15,904 nucleotides of DNA from the NCBI GenBank assembly GCA_964494005.1, contig CAZBQE010000020.1, positions 1 to 15,904 of the forward strand, given 5' to 3'. This document shows positions 15,855-15,904 of this stretch, piece after piece; positions within the stretch are counted from its first letter, which is position 1; every line of letters starts with the position of its first letter. The notes under the pieces are model-generated. The model had not been told where the DNA came from and made no database searches. It was given only the letters and a program-made list of their open reading frames with translations. The translations under genes were made by a program, and so were the position numbers. Origin of the DNA: CAJBLF01 sp964494005. GTDB lineage: Bacteria > Patescibacteriota > Gracilibacteria > Absconditabacterales > Absconditicoccaceae.

Positions 15855-15904
15855 AAAATCATCCACCACTTCGTTGTCCCCATCCTTTAAATTAAAGGAG
15901 AATA
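15855..15904. repeat. Short palindrome (cctttaaattaaagg) near the window end
   Basis: CCTTTAA-A-TTAAAGG is a perfect palindrome. The aaggag at its end could serve as a Shine-Dalgarno for a gene beyond the window, which would be the only one here, but no start codon is visible. The stretch also resembles intergenic repeats of the 'acgaagt...ggatgatttt' kind on the minus strand. Confidence 0.35.

Noticed and set aside
1..15904. tRNA, rRNA or CRISPR array; in particular a tRNA-Gly(UCA)
   Set aside because: I saw no cloverleaf, rRNA-like sequence or regularly spaced identical repeats. The spacer repeats are degenerate and have no unique spacers.
1..15904. TGA as tryptophan (code 4)
   Set aside because: TGA falls at invariant glycines (GGVGP, GGGASG, TGGxxYP, KAGE, prepilin Gly-1), while conserved Trp positions use TGG.

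Overview
The window reads cleanly only if TGA is translated as glycine (NCBI genetic code 25). With the standard code nearly every plus-strand gene is cut into pieces. With TGA as Gly, twelve of fourteen genes gain in-frame TGA codons (about 57 in total), many at invariant glycines: KDVDG and PGGVGP of FolD, the FAD-binding GGGASG of a flavoprotein, and the glycine before a prepilin cleavage site. All genes stop at TAA or TAG. Code 25 is known from Absconditabacteria (SR1) and Gracilibacteria (BD1-5) of the Patescibacteria/CPR. The AT-rich DNA, small genes and CPR-type type IV pilus and VirD4-like genes fit this. I cannot choose between the two phyla from this sequence alone.

Layout. 1-935 (minus): N-terminal part of a membrane-anchored protein that looks like the front half of CPR VirD4-like ATPases; it runs off the window. 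1149-2090: folD. 2292-3356: HI0933/YhiN-type flavoprotein. 3514-4578: CorA-type metal ion channel. 4579-4890: no clear gene, but a palindrome, an intrinsic terminator, a good promoter and a repeat-rich leader. 4891-5331: unknown helical protein. 5332-5551: convergent junction with three hairpins. 5552-8524 (minus): 990-aa TraG/VirD4-like ATPase with a C-terminal S1-like domain. 8790-9527: a short, apparently motor-dead PriA-like protein. 9661-9987 (minus): small membrane protein of unknown function.

10170-15806 is one co-oriented type IV pilus block: PilN-like, PilO-like, PilC, then four pilin-like or minor pilin-like proteins, closed by a strong terminator at 15825-15854. PilN/PilO would form the inner-membrane alignment complex, PilC the platform, and the pilin-like proteins the fibre or its tip. 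PilM, PilB, PilT, PilD and PilQ are not in the window.

No start codon has a Shine-Dalgarno sequence at a normal distance. Several genes instead have a -10 box 10-45 bases upstream, implying short leaders. Most intergenic gaps carry short degenerate repeats, each gap with its own repeated word. The plus strand is G+T-rich across the window, and TGA-for-Gly is common in plus-strand genes and rare in minus-strand ones.
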